NCBI GenBank assembly: GCA_903897155.1
Contig: CAIUAO010000002.1
Location: forward strand, 1 to 7,420
Reading direction: 5' to 3'
DNA from: an uncultured Actinomycetes bacterium
Lineage (GTDB): Bacteria > Actinomycetota > Actinomycetes > Nanopelagicales > Nanopelagicaceae
DNA: 7,420 nt
The position numbers were made by a program, and so were the translations under genes. Below the pieces are notes generated by a model. The model was not told where the DNA came from and did no database searches. It was given only the letters and a program-made list of their open reading frames with translations. Each line of letters starts with the position of its first letter. Position 1 is the first letter of the stretch. Shown piece by piece: positions 5,748-7,420 of the stretch.

Positions 5748-6892
5748 TAGTTAACACACGGTATTCCTGAGCCATTTACAGCATCTCCATTTGCTAAATG
5801 TGCATAGTTAAACGGTTTCGAGGTCGCATTCTTAGCTGTTGAAAGGCTTGGACTTGGGGACGCAGTAGATTTTGGAGCTGGGTAGAAAAGATTATGTGTA
5901 AATTTTTGAACAGTTGGAATGTCAATCAAGTTTACGGATTGACTGTTACGCATGGCATAACCCTCAATAGGTAAGGTGTGGAAAGTAATGTGTCCACCGG
6001 TGAGGGCTTTTGCTTGTGGCAAAAAGCCAAGTACATCCCACCCCGTATCGATTACTACATCTTTCTGTGCAACATTGAGCAAGCTCTGAAGTTTTCCTAG
6101 ATCCCCAAATAATCCTTGCGTTCGAAACTTAGTAATAACTCCTGTGATAAAGGCTTGTTGCCTGTGTGTTCGATCCAGGTCTCCGTTTGGTAGCCCATGG
6201 CGTTGGCGCACGAAGGCAAGTGCTTGAGCGCCTGTAATTGTTTGCAGACCCGCAGGCAAGATAGCACCAGAATATTGAGAGTCATTTACTGCATGATTGA
6301 GACAGACTTGTACGCCTCCAATAGCATTTGCAAGATCATAGAAACCAACGAGGTTCACCTCGGCAAAGTGATCAATAGGAACATTAAGCAATGTAGCTAC
6401 AGTTGCGATAGTTAGTGCTCGTCCGACATCTCTGCTTTGTTTCTCTCGATCAGGGTTTTGTACTCCGGCCTTAATAAGTTTGAGCTCTGAAGAGTACTTA
6501 GCCAATCCATATGCTTCTTTAATCTTTTGTGGGCCATACCCGGTAACATCGACATAGTCATCACGAGGAATAGAAATAGCAACAGCATGAGAGCCATCTG
6601 CTGGAATGTGAATTAAAATCATTGTGTTGGTGTTATAGCCACCAATAGCGCTACTAGAGCCCACATGCATTATGTCTAGGAGCTTACGAGGTAGGTCATT
6701 TCCATTGTTGTCTCGCCTGGAATCTAAGCCAAGCAGAAGAATATTTGTATCACCGTGTGGGGATTTCTTCGCACCATTGAGAACACTCGAGCGTGGTATC
6801 GCGCTGCCTGCCCCTTTAGCAAAGAGATAGAAGGAGAGTGAAAGAAAGGTCATTGCGACGGAAACAATCGCAATAGTTTTCCGTCCTCGCAT
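5747..6892 (-). CDS. LytR-CpsA-Psr (LCP) family cell-wall glycopolymer ligase
   Basis: A 381-residue membrane-anchored extracellular enzyme that, in this family, transfers lipid-linked glycopolymers onto peptidoglycan (arabinogalactan or teichoic-acid type in Gram-positives). After RGRK there is one membrane helix (about 6-24), then the LCP domain: NILLLGLDSR (50-59), NTNTMILIHIP (87-97) with SIPRDDY (107-113), KIKEAYG (123-129), FYDLANAIGGVQVCL (184-198), ALAFVRQRH (224-232) and GDLDRTHRQQ (237-246). The Asp and Arg residues that bind pyrophosphate and metal are present. The tail ends in a Pro/Ser linker and GSGIPCVN; Cys379 probably pairs with Cys197, as in other actinobacterial members. 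An upstream ATG at 6931 would overlap the divergent gene and add a poor n-region; ATG 6892 has a TAAGAT hexamer 7 bases upstream and is preferred. First gene of the unit with the transporter. Confidence 0.92.
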   Translation of the reverse strand: MRGRKTIAIVSVAMTFLSLSFYLFAKGAGSAIPRSSVLNGAKKSPHGDTNILLLGLDSRRDNNGNDLPRKLLDIMHVGSSSAIGGYNTNTMILIHIPADGSHAVAISIPRDDYVDVTGYGPQKIKEAYGLAKYSSELKLIKAGVQNPDREKQSRDVGRALTIATVATLLNVPIDHFAEVNLVGFYDLANAIGGVQVCLNHAVNDSQYSGAILPAGLQTITGAQALAFVRQRHGLPNGDLDRTHRQQAFITGVITKFRTQGLFGDLGKLQSLLNVAQKDVVIDTGWDVLGFLPQAKALTGGHITFHTLPIEGYAMRNSQSVNLIDIPTVQKFTHNLFYPAPKSTASPSPSLSTAKNATSKPFNYAHLANGDAVNGSGIPCVN

Positions 6893-6899
6893 GCAGTGA

Positions 6900-6905
6900 A
6901 TCTTA
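6900..6905 (-). promoter_or_regulatory. -10 element of the LCP gene promoter, probably leaderless
   Basis: On the minus strand TAAGAT fits TANNNT and ends 7 bases before the ATG at 6892. No Shine-Dalgarno is present. The hexamer lies only 5 bp from the -10 of the divergent peptidase gene. Confidence 0.45.
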
Positions 6906-6910
6906 CAGAC

Positions 6911-6916
6911 TAGAGT
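6911..6916 (+). promoter_or_regulatory. -10 element of the peptidase S51 gene promoter, probably leaderless
   Basis: TAGAGT fits TANNNT and ends 6 bases before the ATG at 6923. Its first three bases are also an in-frame TAG, so the coding region cannot extend upstream and 6923 is the only plausible start. No Shine-Dalgarno is seen. Confidence 0.42.
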
Positions 6917-6922
6917 GATGTC

Positions 6923-7420
6923 ATGGAGCACGTTGGCGCCCTTGCACTAGTGGGTTCGGGTGAATATTTACCTGTCATGCAAGATCTTGAAGGCGCTCTG
7001 CTGAGAAAAGGCGTAGAACGTGGAAAGAAAAACAGATATGTTCAGTTGCCATTAGCTGCCGGGCGTGAAAGTAAAACTCGGCTTGAGTATTGGCGCACAC
7101 TTGGCAAGGAACAAGCTGATCGAATTGGTGCTGAACAAATATTTCTACCCGTGTATAGCCGTGAAGATGCAATGAAAAAAGAGTTTGCAGAGATGGTTGA
7201 AGATGCAGGACTTATCTATCTCTCGGGTGGCGACCCCCACTATTTGGCTGCTTCACTTATAAATACTCCTGTGTGGGAAGCGATGGAGAGAAATTGGCGA
7301 AGCGGTACCTCACTTGCTGGATGTAGTGCAGGTGCAATGGTGATGGCAGGTGATATTCCAAACTTTCGTAAGATGAAGGAAGAAGGATCGCCTGGTTTAA
7401 ATATTTTGCCGACAGTTCGA
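6923..7420 (+). CDS. Peptidase S51 family protein (cyanophycinase / dipeptidase E-like), N-terminal part
   Basis: The first 166 residues of a protein cut off by the window end; not seen as an open frame at the same length in annotations that require a stop. The N-terminus LALVGSGEYLP (7-17) is a first beta strand with a Gly-rich turn. IYLSGGDPHYLAASL (98-112) and LAGCSAGAMV (131-140) are the glutamine-amidotransferase-like motifs of the S51 family, with Ser135 in G-C-S-A-G-A as the expected nucleophile. Family members hydrolyse Asp-containing peptides: dipeptidase E on free dipeptides, cyanophycinase on cyanophycin. Others in the group are uncharacterised, and the catalytic His/Glu region lies beyond the window. 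No signal peptide is seen, so it is probably cytoplasmic. Start ATG 6923 is forced by an in-frame TAG four codons upstream. It is divergent from the LCP gene, with a 30-bp gap and probable leaderless promoter. Confidence 0.87.
   Translation, partial: MEHVGALALVGSGEYLPVMQDLEGALLRKGVERGKKNRYVQLPLAAGRESKTRLEYWRTLGKEQADRIGAEQIFLPVYSREDAMKKEFAEMVEDAGLIYLSGGDPHYLAASLINTPVWEAMERNWRSGTSLAGCSAGAMVMAGDIPNFRKMKEEGSPGLNILPTVR

Noticed and set aside
6893..6931. Longer LCP start at 6931
   Set aside because: It would overlap the divergent S51 start, leave no promoter space, and put an uncharged MLHDITLVCKIHC stretch before the normal RGRK-plus-helix anchor.

Overview
The window looks like a piece of a small, streamlined actinobacterial genome. 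Base composition is moderate (roughly mid-40s % GC by eye). About 97% of the bases are coding, and the four intergenic gaps are 83, 27, 44 and 30 bp. The LytR-CpsA-Psr (LCP) protein is of actinobacterial type, with a late Cys-containing tail. The genes that open transcription units start right behind a -10-like hexamer, as in leaderless actinobacterial mRNAs. A freshwater acI/Nanopelagicales-type organism would fit, but that is inference; no marker gene is present to prove it.

Layout from left to right. (1) 1-687 (+): the C-terminal part of a DEAD-box RNA helicase with a long basic tail. (2) 674-3151 (-): a tightly overlapping three-gene operon for a class III substrate-binding protein, a FecCD/BtuC-type permease and a compact ATPase. 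The binding protein most resembles HmuT, so this is probably a heme importer (hmuT-hmuU-hmuV). (3) 3235-4179 (+): two tandem, paralogous, secreted four-cysteine proteins. Their C-terminal half resembles the neocarzinostatin fold, and they are transcribed divergently from hmuT across an 83-bp region that contains a perfect inverted repeat. (4) 4180-6892 (-): an apparent unit of an LCP-family cell-wall ligase, a YdcZ/DUF606-type membrane transporter and a TetR regulator. The TetR gene also seems to have its own promoter under a dyad. (5) 6923-7420 (+): the N-terminal part of a peptidase S51 family protein, cut by the window end and divergent from the LCP gene over a 30-bp gap.

How they may work together: the HmuT-like protein, permease and ATPase would carry heme (or a related chelate) across the membrane. 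The two small secreted proteins sit exactly where corynebacteria keep their secreted or surface heme-binding proteins (HtaA/HtaB) but are unrelated to those in visible sequence. The main hypothesis is that they are a second kind of extracellular heme- or metallophore-capturing protein built on a chromoprotein-like immunoglobulin fold. None of the three secreted components shows a lipobox, sortase motif or C-terminal membrane anchor. Heme as the substrate and capture as the job of the small proteins are inferences from family resemblance and gene order.
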